The translations under genes and the position numbers were made by a program. Positions 40,001 to 55,000 of a DNA stretch of 64,000 bases are shown here, piece by piece. How positions within the stretch are numbered: the first letter of the stretch is position 1; each line of letters starts with the position of its first letter. The stretch lies in the NCBI GenBank assembly GCA_964016985.1, contig OZ024826.1, forward strand, positions 40,775,070-40,839,069. The letters are read 5' to 3'. Below the pieces are notes generated by a model. It saw only the letters and a program-made list of their open reading frames with translations, was not told where the DNA came from and did no database searches. Source of the DNA: Anodontia alba. Lineage: Eukaryota > Mollusca > Bivalvia > Lucinida > Lucinidae.

Positions 40001-43000
40001 CAAAAGTATATGCACAAAGTACTGGTTAACCACTTGGCAAGCTAAGGAAAAGTGAATCATTTAACTGGCTAGCTCAGTATGACATTATCAGTGTTGAATT
40101 AGCCATAAAACTCAAAATTAAAAAACAAAAAAAACAAAAAAAAACGTAAATGACCACATTCCGACAACTAACAAAGACTTTTGTGGTGAAATAAGAAAAA
40201 TATGTAAGATTTCTCACCACCAAATAGGAGCCATATTTTTCTTATTTCTCCATAAAAATTTAATTGTGGTACTCATTAGAAATGCCTTGATGAGGCACAT
40301 CTAATGAGTACCCCAACCATACATGGAGAAATAAAAAAATAAATATTGAAGTGCTTCTAATAAGTCACCAAAACCCACAAAGTGTTTTCATGGAGAAATA
40401 AAAAAATAACCTGGTACATTAATTTTGTACCTCCTCTTATCTTGAAGTATGTCCTATTGTCTTACAGAAGGCCCAACATCAGAAGGCCAACATGAACCAA
40501 TGAAAGAAGAGGTGCATCCAGGGGTTGTCTGTGATGGGTGTGAGCAGCCTGTTAAGGGTGCTCGCTTTAAGTGCATGGTTTGTCCTGACTACGATCTCTG
40601 TCAGACTTGTGAAGGGAAAGGACTCCACAGTGACCACAATATGGTGAAAATGATGAGGCCGGGGGAACTGCCTACTTTCCCAGGATTTCCTCCGAACCAA
40701 AGATTCTGGGGTCCACCACCTAGGGGTCCATTTGGCCCCCCAGGTGCACCATTTGGCCCCCCTGGACCACCACCTTGTCATTCTAGACCTGGAGAGGTAA
40801 CTACATTTGAGTCATTAAAGTTGGATCTGTTGCACACTATATTTACCTAAAATATTCTCGTACGCATATACTCAGATCAAACTGCTCTGGTTGCACTCTT
40901 TTTCATTCAGCATCTTTTAATCATATTACCTGATAGTGAAATGGACTGGCAAAAGTGACAAGGTGCATAGCTCGCTCCAGATAAGGCACTTTTTTTTTCA
41001 ACCAAAAAGTGTTATTTTTCTTCTTTCACCACGAAAAAAACATGTTGTTGGGTCTCATTAGAAGCACCTCGGTGAGGTGCTTCTGATGAGCACCCACAAC
41101 ATATGTTTTCGTGGGGAAATAAGAAAAATATTTTCCTTATACTCCCTCTTATCTGGAGCTATGAAGGAGTTGAGCTAATTGAATACTTTAACATCTACTT
41201 ATAGTCTGATTCAGAGTCATAATTTGCTCTGAGCCTCAAAGAACCAGTGGGTGCTTTATCTACATTAAAAAATAATTGCTCTATCGTTTTTTGGGGTTTT
41301 TTTCAGTATTGTTTTGCTAATCAGTTGTTTCCAAATAACTAAATATGTCGCCACTGTCCACTAATAATAATATCAGCATCGAAGGCTTAAGTGATATTGT
41401 TTCTTTTCAAAAAACTATGTTAATTTGGAGTTGTAATATCAAGTAGTGATTTGATTGATTATTTAAATTTTCTGTGGTTTATTTCTCAGCCATTTGCTCC
41501 TCCACCACATTTCCGTAGATGGATGAAGAAATTTATGAGAAGGTGGCACAACAAGAACTCACCAGAGTGTGCCCATGATGACAAGGATGACTCCCCTGAT
41601 GACCAAGGAGAGGAGGGAGGAAACTTCGGAGAAGATTATCTGAAGTGTGTTGGGGAATCTGTGGCCTCAATGCTGGATCCAATGGGTATGCATAGCTTGT
41701 TTGTAAGCCCTGATAAGATGATGTTCACGTAACTGCAGTTAACCCTTAAAGTGCCAAGAAAATCTGCATCTGAAAATGTCGTCTGCTTATGTCGTCTGCT
41801 GCATCTTCTTGCAAACTTTTCAAACTTACATTTTGCATATAGGCAAACAGTGTGGACCCAGATCAGACTGCTCCTAAAGGAGCAGTCTGATCTGGGTCCA
41901 CACTGTTTGCAACAATGACTTTTAAAGTAACTGACAGAAGACAAAGCAGACGACAATTGTTGTGATTGGCGCTTTAAGGGTTAAGGCACTTTTTTTTTTT
42001 TCAACCGAAAAGTACTGATATTTGTCTTATTTCTCCACAAAAACATGTGTTGTTGGTACTCATTAGAAGCGTGTTACTGGGGTGCTTCTGATGGATACCC
42101 ACAACATATGTTTTTATGAAGAAATAAGAATATAAGAATCCATCTGAGTGTCCGTGCAAGATAGGAAAACCTCACCACAGGGATAGAAATTCCTACCCTG
42201 AGGGTGAAGTAATCTGCATGGAAAGGCTCATGATGGATTCTTTTTCTGCCAAGTAGATTGTTCCTTGGACCAGCGGGTCTACTTCATGGTCATGGGAGAT
42301 AGATGTTTCTCACATGGGCAAAAAGCCTATCTCATATAAGCAAAGATGGGAGGAAAATATTATGTGGATACCCCTCTTATTTGGAGCTATGCTGTATATT
42401 ATATAGCCTCAGTTTTTACCATACTTGTCCTGAAAGTTAAACACATACATTTTACTGCCTATAACTTTGTCTAAAAACAGGTGGATGAGTGACAGACAGT
42501 GTACTGATTGTACCAGATCAGATACTACTTTTGGAGCTTTCAATCTGGTAAATGCTGTTCGTTCAGGCCAGGCTGCTCAAACACTTAGGGTAAACACACA
42601 CAGTGAAGACAATAGATTAGCCTGTGCAAGCAAGCAGTCTGATGTTGCTGTTTTTCTGAAGAAACTTTAGACCTACTGAAGGCACTGATCAGACTATGTA
42701 AGGAGCATACTCAATTTTTAGAACACTGGCTTACTCAATTTTCAATGGGTTAACCTTGATTAGCCGGTACATAGTTTTACCATTAAATTTGAGAATTACT
42801 TGCTTTTAAAAAACATATTGGAGAACCATATGGCCATTTTATGAAAATAAATTTTTAGGGATTATGTTTAAACACGGGGTTAAAATTTTCAGCATATTGA
42901 AATATTTTTCCCAGAAAACAGGTTTTGACATTCCATGCAAATTGTCTCCAATGGGGACAGTCTATGAAATTTCAGATCCTGTTTTCTAGGAAAAATAAGA

Positions 43001-46000
43001 AAAAATATCAACTATGTGTTAAATTGTCTGCTGAATTAGCCCTGAGAGTGGTAAAGGTTAAAAATCGAGATGATTTTTATCATGTGTGTATTTCAATGTC
43101 CTGATTTTAAACAGTTTTATGGTTTTAATTCAAGATTTGGGAAGCAATTGTTTTTATCTGGCATGCATACATCCCACAGGATCACCATCCTTACACAGTA
43201 AGAAAATCATACCTTCAGATAGGGCACTTTTTCCAACCAAAAAATATTGATATGTTTTCTTAATTTCTCCATGAAACCAGATGTTGTGGGACCTAATTAG
43301 AAGTGCCTTATTGAGGCACTGTAATGTGTACCTAGAGCCTATATTTTCATGGAGAAATAAGAAAAATATTGGATACCCCTCTTATCTGGAGTTATACTCA
43401 TATTTTTCTGACTGATTTTTAGAACCTTTATGGTATGTGAGTCAGACTATACCTCTGAACATTCTTATTCAGGAATTGATGTCCATGTTGACATAGAGCA
43501 TGATGGCAAGAGACATTGCCAGGGCAGAGGTCGTGGGGGTGGTAGGTGCCGTGGAGGTGTCAAAGGCCGTGGAAGTGGCAGAAGGTGTCCATGGAAACAG
43601 GGAGAGCAGAAGGCTGAGCAGAAAATGGAGGAAGCTAAGAATGGTAACTATTAGTACTGAAACTGAATTACATGGAATATATAATATTAACCTTTTTCCC
43701 TTTCTGGGCTAATTCAACAGACCACAAATTGATGATATTTATGCCCCCCCCCCCCCCCCCCCCCCCGACATACAAAGTACCGTATTCGACCTAATTACCG
43801 CACATGCTCCTATAAGCGCACAGTAAAGCGATTAAGTAGCCCTTAGATTAGAGTCAGTATACTTTATCTACTTCTTTATAAAAACATATGTTGTGGGAAC
43901 TCATTTGACTTGTCGAGGCAATTCAAACGAGTACCCACAACATATGTTTTTATAAAGAAAATCAGAAAATAATGTTGCAGAAGCATCATTTAATACGCTC
44001 CTCATTAAGTCCTCTGCTGATCTTTCTTTAAAGAGTGCCCTTATTAGGTTGATATTTTACTACAAGTTTGTTCAGTAATTTTGAAAAATCTAAGTGCACA
44101 GTGCGGTAATTAGGTCTCATAGAAAAGTAAAAATTTTTGCACTTAAATTTATATAAGTATTATATCAAGTTCCTTTAATGAATTTCATGTATATTTTGCA
44201 TGATGGTAGATATAGGTCTAGAGTTTACTCAGCATGATCACCACCCAGGGGTGTGCTGATGTCACAGAGAAATTTCATATAAAAGTCAAAATGTTTGCAT
44301 TTAAGTTTATATAGCTATATCATCACGACCTTTCAATGAATTTCATCAAGTGGCATATAAGAAGAGGGTTATCAAGTAAAGTCTTAGATGGTTAGTGATG
44401 CCCCTGTTCTGACTGGTTAAACTTTTGTCTGCCAGCAAGCTGCACTCTAGTCTTGAATAAACAATTAATGTCATTCTGTTATGCTCATGATTATAGCCAG
44501 ATGCACAAAGGTGATGCTAGTGAAAAAAGTGTTAGTTCGCGTGAAAAGGCACTTATCTGCCATGTATGACCAAACTGTGACCATCAAAAGAACTGTGATT
44601 CGTTCAAGGTGTTATTACTGTCTCCAAGCAGAGACATAAAATTTATCAAACTGAATTACATGTATAAATCTGCATAAACAGGCTGATCAGAGCATGACAT
44701 GTATTGAAAAGGGGAAAAGGTACCTTTTAGTACATGTGTGCTAAGGGATAGGGGCCCAAAATATATAATAGGCATGAATGACAGATTAATGTTTCTTCTG
44801 AAAACAAATTATTGCAGATAGCTACTTTCACAGCATTTTACTGTTAGTTTCAAAGCCAAAGAACAGGTTTCAGAAGATATTCTCACTAACCAGCTGGTCT
44901 CTTTAGTTATTGAGAGACTTGGTAGCCCTCTTCTTATATGCCACTTGATTTCATTTATATTTGGCGTGGTGGTAGATATAGGTTTAAAGTTTTACTCAGA
45001 GAAATCCCTATGACCTTGAATTTTTTATATAAAAGCCAAACTTTTTGCATTAAAGTTTACATAGATATATTATCAAGACCCTTTGATTGATTTCATTAAT
45101 ATTTAGCATGATGGTATATATAGGTCTAAAGTTTTTCTCAGCACCATCCCTAAGCTGGGGCATGGCTTTGAGGTCATGGTCACAGGCTTAGATTTTTCAT
45201 ACAACTGTCAAAGTTTTGCTTATAATATAGACTCGTTGATTTCACTGGTATTTGTTATGGTGATGCGGGCCCCCGTAGCCTAGTGGATAAGAGAGTTGAC
45301 TCTTAATCCATTAGGTTTCTCACCGCTGTGGTTCGAGCCTCGCTCGGGTCATATGTGGGAAAGCCAAGTTCTGCTTACGGATGGTCAGGTGGTTTTTCTC
45401 CGGGTTCTCCGGTTTTCGCCCACCTTCGATGAACGATCGGCTCGATATAAGTGAAATATTCTTGAAAGGGCCGTAAAACCCAAATTAAATAGTTATGGTG
45501 ATAGTTATAGGTCTAAAGTTTTAAATGGCATGATCCCTGTATCTGTGCCTTGCCTTTGAGGTCAAAGTCATAGGCTTCACATAATGTGTAACTAAATTCT
45601 TTCAATGTTGTATTGATATAATATATAAATGCATTCTCCAGAGTCAAAGCTACATACTTTGCACTTTTTAAAAGAGGTGATAGCACTGGTTGTGGGTATA
45701 CTTGCCCACACTGGGCACTTTGTCTAGTTTTTCCATTTTTCCTCAAAAAATAGGCATTGATTACTCACGTAGATTATTTCCTCTGGAGACAATTTGCATG
45801 AATTGACAAAGCTTATTTTGTTGAAAAAAAAAATTAAAAATGTTGACTGCTGAAATTGATACTCAGTATGCTATTGCTTTAAGCGCTTAATTGCAGTTTG
45901 TATATTGCTATCCAGTCTTCAGATGTAGACAATGAAAAGACTAACTTTGGTGATAATTTAAGATTATGGTAGTTATTTTTACATTTTACGAGCCATAACT

Positions 46001-49000
46001 TCAGATAATGTGCTTTTGAAAACAAATGTTGTGGATACTCATTGGAAGCACCTAAAAATAGGAGATTGTAGGTTTGTAATTAGAATAAAAAATTGAAAGT
46101 TATGTTGCCTAATGCTTAGCATGCTGGGTAAGTTTCAGCAATCATTTTAGAATAGTTTTTTTTATTTTTCCCAGAAAATGGGTTCTGTCATTTAATGCAG
46201 ATTGTCTCCAAGGAGACAATATGCATGAAATGCCAAAGCCTATTTTCTGGGAAAAAAATAAGAAAATATCATCAATTAACCATCTGCTGAATTAGGGTGG
46301 TAAAGGTTATTTGAATAAAAAGATTCTTTTTTCAGTGGCATTCTTTTAGTTCAGTTTTAAAATTTACTTACTGCACTGAACAAAATTTTGAAGGCCTGAA
46401 GTAATATTTGTTTGTGTTGAGGTTTTACGGCCCAGTCAACCCAATGGGGTCATGTCGAGCGCAGGCAGTTTACCTAACCACATGTTTACTGGGCAGGCAT
46501 AGTCCTCTTAGCGGTTAACCAGTATTGTGCACATTCTTCTGCCAAAAACTGACAACTGCCCTTCTTGAGTCAGCGGAAAGGAGAGAATGACTGTAGAAAA
46601 TATTTCTTGATCAATCTCCACGAAAGAACCTTGAGTAGTAATAGTCCTGGACATGCTCTTCAAGCACCAGGTGCCATTGACCTAGATTTCATGCTCAAAT
46701 GACTTTGTCTTGATTTTAGCATTATTTACATCAAGAAGCATTAAAGTGTGTTCTGTCTGAAGCATTGTTAGCTTCCAGTGTCAAACCTTGCATAATACAT
46801 GTAGTTGTACTCGTATGTTGATATACTCTCAAGCAGGCACTATAACCTGGTGCCCTTGGCCTAGATATCGAGCTCCAGTGACTTTGTCATGACTTTATGT
46901 TGAGTCTAGCATTAATATGCATTTCTATGCAGCGGTGATAGCTGCAAGTGTCAAACCTTGCGTAGTAATTGAAATCAACATACTCTTTGAGCATGCACTG
47001 TGGCACAGTGCCCTTGACCTAGATTTTGCACTCCAGTGACTTTGTCATGATTTTAAGTTGACTTTCGCATTAAAATGCATTTCTGCGCATCTGTGATAGC
47101 TCTAAGGGTCAAACCTGCATAGGCAGCCAGAAATGACCTTGACTGTGTTGAAGGGACATAAAGACAAACAAACAATCAAGAGCGAACCTGAAGAGCTCTG
47201 GAAGCTAACTAGAGTCTTGAAATTTTGAGTATTTAGCAAGCATCATAGCTACAGATAAGAGGGGGTATCCACATAATATTTTTCTTATTTCTCCATGAAA
47301 ACATATGTTGTGGGTACTCATTAGAAGTGCCTTGGTGAGGCGCTTCTAATGAGTACCCGCAACATATGTTTTCGTGGAGAAATAAGAAAGATATCAGCAT
47401 TTTTTGGATGAAAACAGCACCTTATCTGTTGCTATGAAGCATAGGTATTATATTATCTAACCAGCAAGCCTCAAAGACTTTATAGGATAGATACAAAATA
47501 AGTCTGTTTTTAGCTCTACTGATGGGAAGAGTATCCAATAGTACTCCATTTGCAGATCGAGGGTTGAGCGCAAGACTGTAGTAGCTCAAACATATTTTTG
47601 TTTAGGGGCAAATTTGACACCTTTGTAAACAATGCAAATTTAGGTGCCATTGCTCATATGAGCAATGGCACCTAAATTTTCATTGTTTACAGAAAGATAT
47701 GTTGTAATCTTCATAATGTCTTCATGGTGAGGAGATTAAGTATTCGGAAAAACAACCATCTGACTTGCCACAGTCTTGCGATCAACCCTCGAGATGTTAA
47801 AAAGATAACATTCACTACCATCTGTGCATCCATCATAAATTTTCTTGTGTTGTGCCCTTTGGTCACAACATTTTCTTGCATCTTTCCTTGCTTCCCTATA
47901 TGTCATGCTCATGGGTTTCCCAATGGCGAATGCTGGTGCAAAGTTGACTTATGCAGACTTTTTGTTTTATCAGCCAAACTTTAGCACTCCTGCTTTGCAT
48001 AAAACATCTTTAAAGATAACATCCCTTATTACTAAATGTCTATCTGAAGAGAATAGAGAAAAATCCCAAAGAATAGCAAACGGTTTCCATATAATATATT
48101 TCCGTTTGTCCATGAAAACATGTTGTGGGTGTGGCACTTCTAATGAGTTCCACAACATATGTTTTCATGGAGAAATAAGAAAAATGCCAGAACTTTACAG
48201 CTGAAAAAAGTGCCTGGCCCATTTGTTGCAACTTTTTTTTTTAAATTATAGGTCTATCTACATATTTATTAGCTCTCCTGTACGAAGTACAAGGAGAGCT
48301 ATTGTAGTCACCCCGGTCGTCCACGTTTGCGTTTGCGTTTGCGTTTGCGTTCCCGTTCCCGTCACACTGTGTTAAAGTTTTTCAAATGCTTATATCTCAA
48401 CAGTCACTCCTCACAGAGGCATCAAATTTGGAACTTAGGTACCTTGGAGGGTCTTCTGAGATTCCAAGAGAATAAACCCCTGGGTTCATGCCCCTGGGTG
48501 GGGCTAGGGGTCAGAATCTAGGACACCTTTGTAATACTGTGTTAAAGTTTTTCAAATTCTTATATCTTGACTTTCACTCCTCATAGAGCATTCATATTTA
48601 GAATTTGGGTACCTGGACGAGTCTTCTGAGATTCCAAAAGAACATACCCCTGGGTTCATACCTCAGGGCGGGCCTTGGGGTGGGGCTAGGGGTCAAAATC
48701 TAGGACACATTTGTAAAATCTTATATGCCTACAGGTTATAGACACAACTGGTTATACATCAGCTAACTATGTGACATCAGTTTAAGTGTAAGAGAGTGAA
48801 GGTCATGGTGACCTACATTTTACGGTCAAGGTCACCTAGATTTCACGGTCCAGTGATTTTGCCTTATATCTTGAATACTATTTGTTGGATAAATGTCACA
48901 CCTGGGATATTACTTCCATGTGACCCAATGAATGACCACTTACTATATCTAGGTCATTGTGACCTATATTTCATGGTTCAGTGATTTTGCCTTATATCTT

Positions 49001-52000
49001 GAATACTTTTTGTTGGTTAAATGTCACACCTGGGATATTACTTCCATGTGACCCAATGAATGACCACTTACTATATCTAGGTCATTGTGACCTATATTTC
49101 ATGGTTCAGTGATTTTGCCTTATATCTTGAATACTATTTGTTGGATAAATGTCACACCTGGGATATTAGTTCCATGTGACCCAATGAATGACCACTTACT
49201 ATATCTAGGTCATTGTGACCTATATTTCATGGTTCAGTGATTTTGCCTTATATCTTGAATACTATTTGTTGGATAAATGTCACACCTGGGATATAAGTTC
49301 CATGTGACCCAATGAATAACCACTTACTGTATCTAGGTCATTGTGACCTATATTTCATGGTTCAGTGATTTTTCCTTATAGCTTGAATACTATTTGTTGG
49401 ATAAATGTCACACCTGGGATATTAGTTCCTTGTGACCCGATTATTGACGTCAAAATATATCTCTGTTGGTGTGACCTACATTTCATGGTTCAGTGATTTT
49501 GCCTTATATCTTGAATACTATTTGTTGGATAAATGTCACACCTGGGATATTACTTCCATGTGACCCAATGAATGACCACTTACTATATCTAGGTCATTGT
49601 GACCTATATTTCATGGTTCAGTGATTTTGCCTTATATCTTGAATACTATTTGTTGGATAAATGTCACACCTGGGATATTAGTTCCTTGTGACCCGATTAT
49701 TGACGTCAAAATATATCTCTGTTGGTGTGACCTATATTTCATGGTTCAGTGATTTTGCCTTATATCTTGAATACTATTTGTTGGATAAATGTCACACCTG
49801 GGATATTACTTCCATGTGACCCAATGAATGACCACTTACTATATCTAGGTCATTGTGACCTATATTTCATGGTTCAGTGATTTTGCCTTATATCTTGAAA
49901 ACTATTTGTTGGATAAATGTCACACCTGGGATATTAGTTCCTTGTGACCCGATTATTGACGTCAAAATATATCTCTGTTGGTGTGACCTATATTTCATGG
50001 TTCAGTGATTTTGCCTTATAACTTGAATATTTGTTGGATAAATGTCACACCTGGGATATTAGTTCATGTGACCCAATGAATGACCACTTACTATATCTAG
50101 GTCATTGTGACCTATATTTCATGCGTCAGTGATTTTGCCTTTTATTTTTATTACTATTTCATGGAGAATTGTCATACCTGGATTATTATATCTAAGTGAC
50201 AAAATGATTTACATACAAATACATCTAGGTCAGTGTGACCTATATTATATGGCTTAATGATAAAAATGTTACAATGTAAAATGTACCCAGCAGGCGAGCT
50301 CGCTGTCCTCCGACAGCTCTTGTTTTATCTTAATTATGCTATAATAATTGCATTATTTAAAAGTTCCTGAGTACAACTGAAAAAAAAAACAACAAAAAAA
50401 CACCATTATACTAGACTGCTAGACTGTAAAACCTATGAATGGCCATTCTTCAATCATCTGATCACAGCTCTCAGATAAAATGTTGGTTTTTTGTTTGTTT
50501 TTTTTTTGTTTTTTTCAACTAAAAAGTATTGACATTGTTTTTATCGCACCTGCTTGTAGCAGGGTGCGATATAGGCGTCCGATTTTCTGTCCGTCCGTCA
50601 GTCCGTCCATCCGTCTGACAACATTTATGTCGACGTTCGACATTTATGTCAAAGTTAGTATTCTAATCAACTACAAGACTAAACAACCATCAAACCTTGC
50701 ATGAAACATCTCCCTGACCTCCTGACTTTGCAACATAGGCGTCGGCTTTTCCGTATGTCTGTCCATTCGTCCGTCCGTCTGTCAACATTTATGTCGAAGT
50801 TCGACATTTATGTCAAAGTTAGTATTTTAATCAACTACAAGACTAAACAACCATCAAACCTTGCATGAAACATCTCCCTGACCTCCCAACTTTGCGACAC
50901 AGGTGCCCACTTTTCCATTCGTCTGTCTGTTCGTCTGTCCGTCTGTCCGTCTCTTAACAGTTCTGTTATGTCGAAGTTCGACATTTATGTCAAAGTTAGT
51001 ATTCTAATCAACTACAAGACTAAACAACCATCAAACCTTGTATGAAATATCTCCCTGACCTCCTGACTTTGCGACATAGGTGCCTGCTTTTCTATTCATC
51101 TGTCCGTTCGTCCGTCCGTCTGTCTCTTAACAGTTCTGTTATGTCGAAGTTCGACATTTACGTCAAAGTTAGTATTCTAATCAACTACAATTCTACAACA
51201 ACCATCATTCCTTGCATGACACATCTCCCTGACCTCCTGACTTGGCAGATATGTTGACCCAGTGACCTTGACCTATATTTTGCGCTCCATTGACTTTGAC
51301 ACAATTTACGTTGACATTCCAGATCTTCTCAACTATAAGGCATACAACTACCAAACCTTGCATAGTGCTTCTTCTAGATGTACAGACTTGGCAGGTACCT
51401 TTACCCAGTGACCTTGACCTATATTTTGCGCTCCAGTGACTTTGACATATTTTGCGTCGACGTTCGATATCTCCTCAACTATAAGGCCTACAACCATCAA
51501 ACCTTGCAAAGTGCTTCTCCTCAATGTACTGACTTAGCAGATACCTTGACCTGGTGACCTTGACCTATATTTTGGCTGCAGTGACTTTGACATAATTTAC
51601 ATCAACGTTCCAGATCTCCTCAAGTGTAAGACCTCTAGCCACCAAACCTTGCATAGTGCTTCTCCTATATGTACTGACTTGGCAGGTATCTTGACCCGGT
51701 GACCTTGACCTATATTTTGAGCTCCAGTGCCTTTTACACATTTTACATCAAAGTTCAATATCTCCTCAACTATAAGGCCTACAGCCATCAAACCTTGCAT
51801 AGTGCTTCTCCTCAATGTACGGACTCTGCAGGTACCTTGACTGGGTGACCTTGACCTATATTTCACGCTCCATTGACTTTTACACCTTTTAGGTCACCCT
51901 TCCATATGTCCTCAACTGTAAGGCCTTCAACCACCAAACCTTATATAGCACTTCTTCTCGATGTACTGACTCGACAGGTACCTTGACCTGGTGACCTTGA

Positions 52001-55000
52001 CCTATAATGTGCACTCCAGTGACTTTGACACATTTTATATTGACGTTCGGTATCTCCTCAAATATAAGACCTACAACCACTAAACCTTGTATAGTGCTTC
52101 ACCTCATTGCCCTGGCTTGGCAGGTACCTTGACCCAGTGACCTTGACCTATATTTGACACATTTTACGTTGATGTTTGATAACTCCTCAACTATAAGGCC
52201 TACAACCACCATACCTTGCATTGTGCTTCTCCTTGATGTACTGAATTAGCAGGTACCTTGACCCGTGACCTTGATCTATATTTCATGCTCCAGTGACTTT
52301 TACACATTTTACGTCAACGTTCCATTATCATTGGGCTGTATGATACGAAAAGTCAGTGCTGAAGATATAGCCATTAGAGGGAATGGGACTGGCCTGGAAT
52401 ATATGTGCCCCACTAGGCACTTTGTCTACATTTTTTTCAACCCAGTTTTCCATGTAAGCACTGCTAAGAATGAAATAAACTTATTTAATAACCACATTCT
52501 GATTGAGGCTCCTGTGACTTTCGCGCCAGCAGGTGCGATGACGCCTTCCGCGGAATTCTTGTCTTATTTTATAACAAAAACATGGATACTCACTCAGAGT
52601 ACCTCTCTGAGGCACTTTTGTCTAATGAGTACCCACAAAATACATTTTTGTATAGAAATACAGAATGTAAGAAGTACCATATTCGACCTAATTACCGCAC
52701 CGTGCGTTTAGGTTTTTCAAAACTACTGGAAAAAACTTTTAAAATATGTACCCACCTATATTAAGGGTACACTAAAAATGTAAATCAGCGAAAGACTTGT
52801 CTAATTATAGTATTCGATTTTATTTCTGATTTTCTTTATAAAAGCATATGTTGTGGGTACTCATTTGAATTGCATCGACAAGTCGATGCAATTCAAATGA
52901 GTACCAACAACATATGCCTTTGTAAAGAAGTAGAGAGAAAATATACTTGCTGTAATATTGCTTGACTGTGCGCTTATAGGGGTATGTGCGGTAATTAGGT
53001 CGAATACGGTATATTTTCTGGATTCACCTAGTAGCTATAGAGCTTTGCATACCTAGCTGGCACATGATGTTTATACAACGTTTCCTCAGTGTTGATTCAA
53101 CGTCATGCCGTTGCATCAACATTAAAGCGATGTTGTATAATTGTCATGTGCCCACTGGGTAATGTATCATTTTTGTTTTACTAGAAGAAGAACCAGTGAA
53201 AGAAGCAGAACAGGTAGAAAAAACTGCCATGGATGGAGAGAAAATGGCAGATGATGGAGAGGTAATTGTGATTCCAGACAGCGAGAACAGTGGGAAGATA
53301 ACAGAGAAAACAATGGAGGTTGAGTTGATTAAAGAAGCAGAGTGTCAGCCACCATCTCCCATGATGATGGTAAGTTATTTCATCTGTATAATTTTCTCAC
53401 AGTTTCTGCTCGTTTAATATTTTACAAGCATTATTAGCTAGTAGCAACTGGAACTAATTTATAAATTGTTTTGCTGTTTAGTCATGACATGATCTGTGTG
53501 TATGCTTTAATTTTCACTGCCTCATTCTCTTCGCCCCACATGGTTGCTTCAGTATTAAGTTTTTTTTTTATTCTTTACATATTGATAGGAGCATTGACAT
53601 GGAAAGGTTGTTCTGCGTGGACTATGGAAGAAGTTCCCATTTGGCAAAACATTTTATAACTAACAGAAAATAATCACTTCTGCTGATTCAAGAAGGGTAG
53701 TTGGGCGTAAGAAAAAAATAACTGTGTTTCAGGTTTCCCGACCGATCCAGCTCAACATGACCTAAATAGTATTTTGCCATTTTTTTCCCAGAAAATAGAA
53801 TTTGACACTGACATTTTATGCAAATTGTCTCCTTAGACCTTAGGAGACAGTTCGCATGAAATTTTAAAGCCTAAATTCTGGGATGTATAAGAAAAAATGC
53901 CTTCAGTTTGTCATCTGCTGAATATGCCTTTTGAGTGGGAAAGGTTGTGCAGGATTTTACAAACTTCATGATTCAGTATTTTTGACATGACAAGCAGACA
54001 AATAGTCTTTTTTTTCTTTTAACCCTTAAAGCGCCAATCACAACTATTGTCGTCTGCTTTGTCTTCTGCTGGTTACTTTAAAAGTCACTTCTGCAAACAG
54101 TGTGGACCCAGATCAGATTGCTCCTTTAGGAGCAGTCTGATCTGGGTCCACACTGTTTGCCTGTATGCAAAAATAGGTTTGAAAAGTTTGCAAAGTTCAG
54201 CAGACGACAAACAGATGACATTTTCAGATGCAGGTTTTCTTGGTGCTTTAAGGGTTAAATTTTTGTCACATCTGCTCTAGCAAGCAGGAGCAACTTAGGG
54301 ATCACTTTCTGGCTTCAGCATTGGCATCAACAATGTGAAGTTTAGACGTTTAGCTCCATTTTTAGCTCGCCTGTACAAAGTACAAGGAGAGCTATTGTAG
54401 TCACCCCGGTCGTCCACGTTTGCGTTCCCGTTCCCGTTCCCGTCACACTGTGTTAAAGTTTTTCAAATGCTTATATCTCAACAGTCACTCCTCACAGAGG
54501 CATCAAATTTGGAACTTAGGTACCTTGGAGGGTCTTCTGAGATTCCAAGAGAATAAACCCCTGGGTTCATGCCCCTGGGTGGGGCTAGGGGTCAGAATCT
54601 AGGACACCTTTGTAATACTGTGTTAAAGTTTTTCAAATTCTTATATCTTGACTTTCACTCCTCATAGAGCATTCATATTTAGAATTTGGGTACCTGGACG
54701 AGTCTTCTGAGATTCCAAAAGAACATACCCCTGGGTTCATACCTCAGGGTGGGCCTTGGGGTGGGGCTAGGGGTCAAAATCTAGGACACATTTGTAAAAT
54801 CTTATATGCCTACAGGTTATAGACACAACTGGTTATACATCAGCTAACTATGTGACATTGGTTTAAGTGTAAGAGAGTGAAGGTCATGGTGACCTACATT
54901 TTACGGTCCAGGTCACCTATATTTCACGGTCCAGTGATTTTGCCTTATATCTTGAATACTATTTGTTGGATAAATGTCACACCTGGGATATTACTTCCAT

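Noticed and set aside
44140..45250. Possible distant coding exons between SQSTM1 exons 5 and 6
   Set aside because: Exon 5 and 6 phases join directly and the region is degenerate tandem repeat without open splice-bounded frames.
47724..48204. Open frames of 86 and 119 codons in SQSTM1 intron 5
   Set aside because: No recognisable domain, overlapping each other in different frames, and the second runs into a palindromic MITE.
52265..52711. 148-codon plus-strand open frame
   Set aside because: It spans the end of the H3 array and a MITE; no domain and no splice context linking it to SQSTM1.
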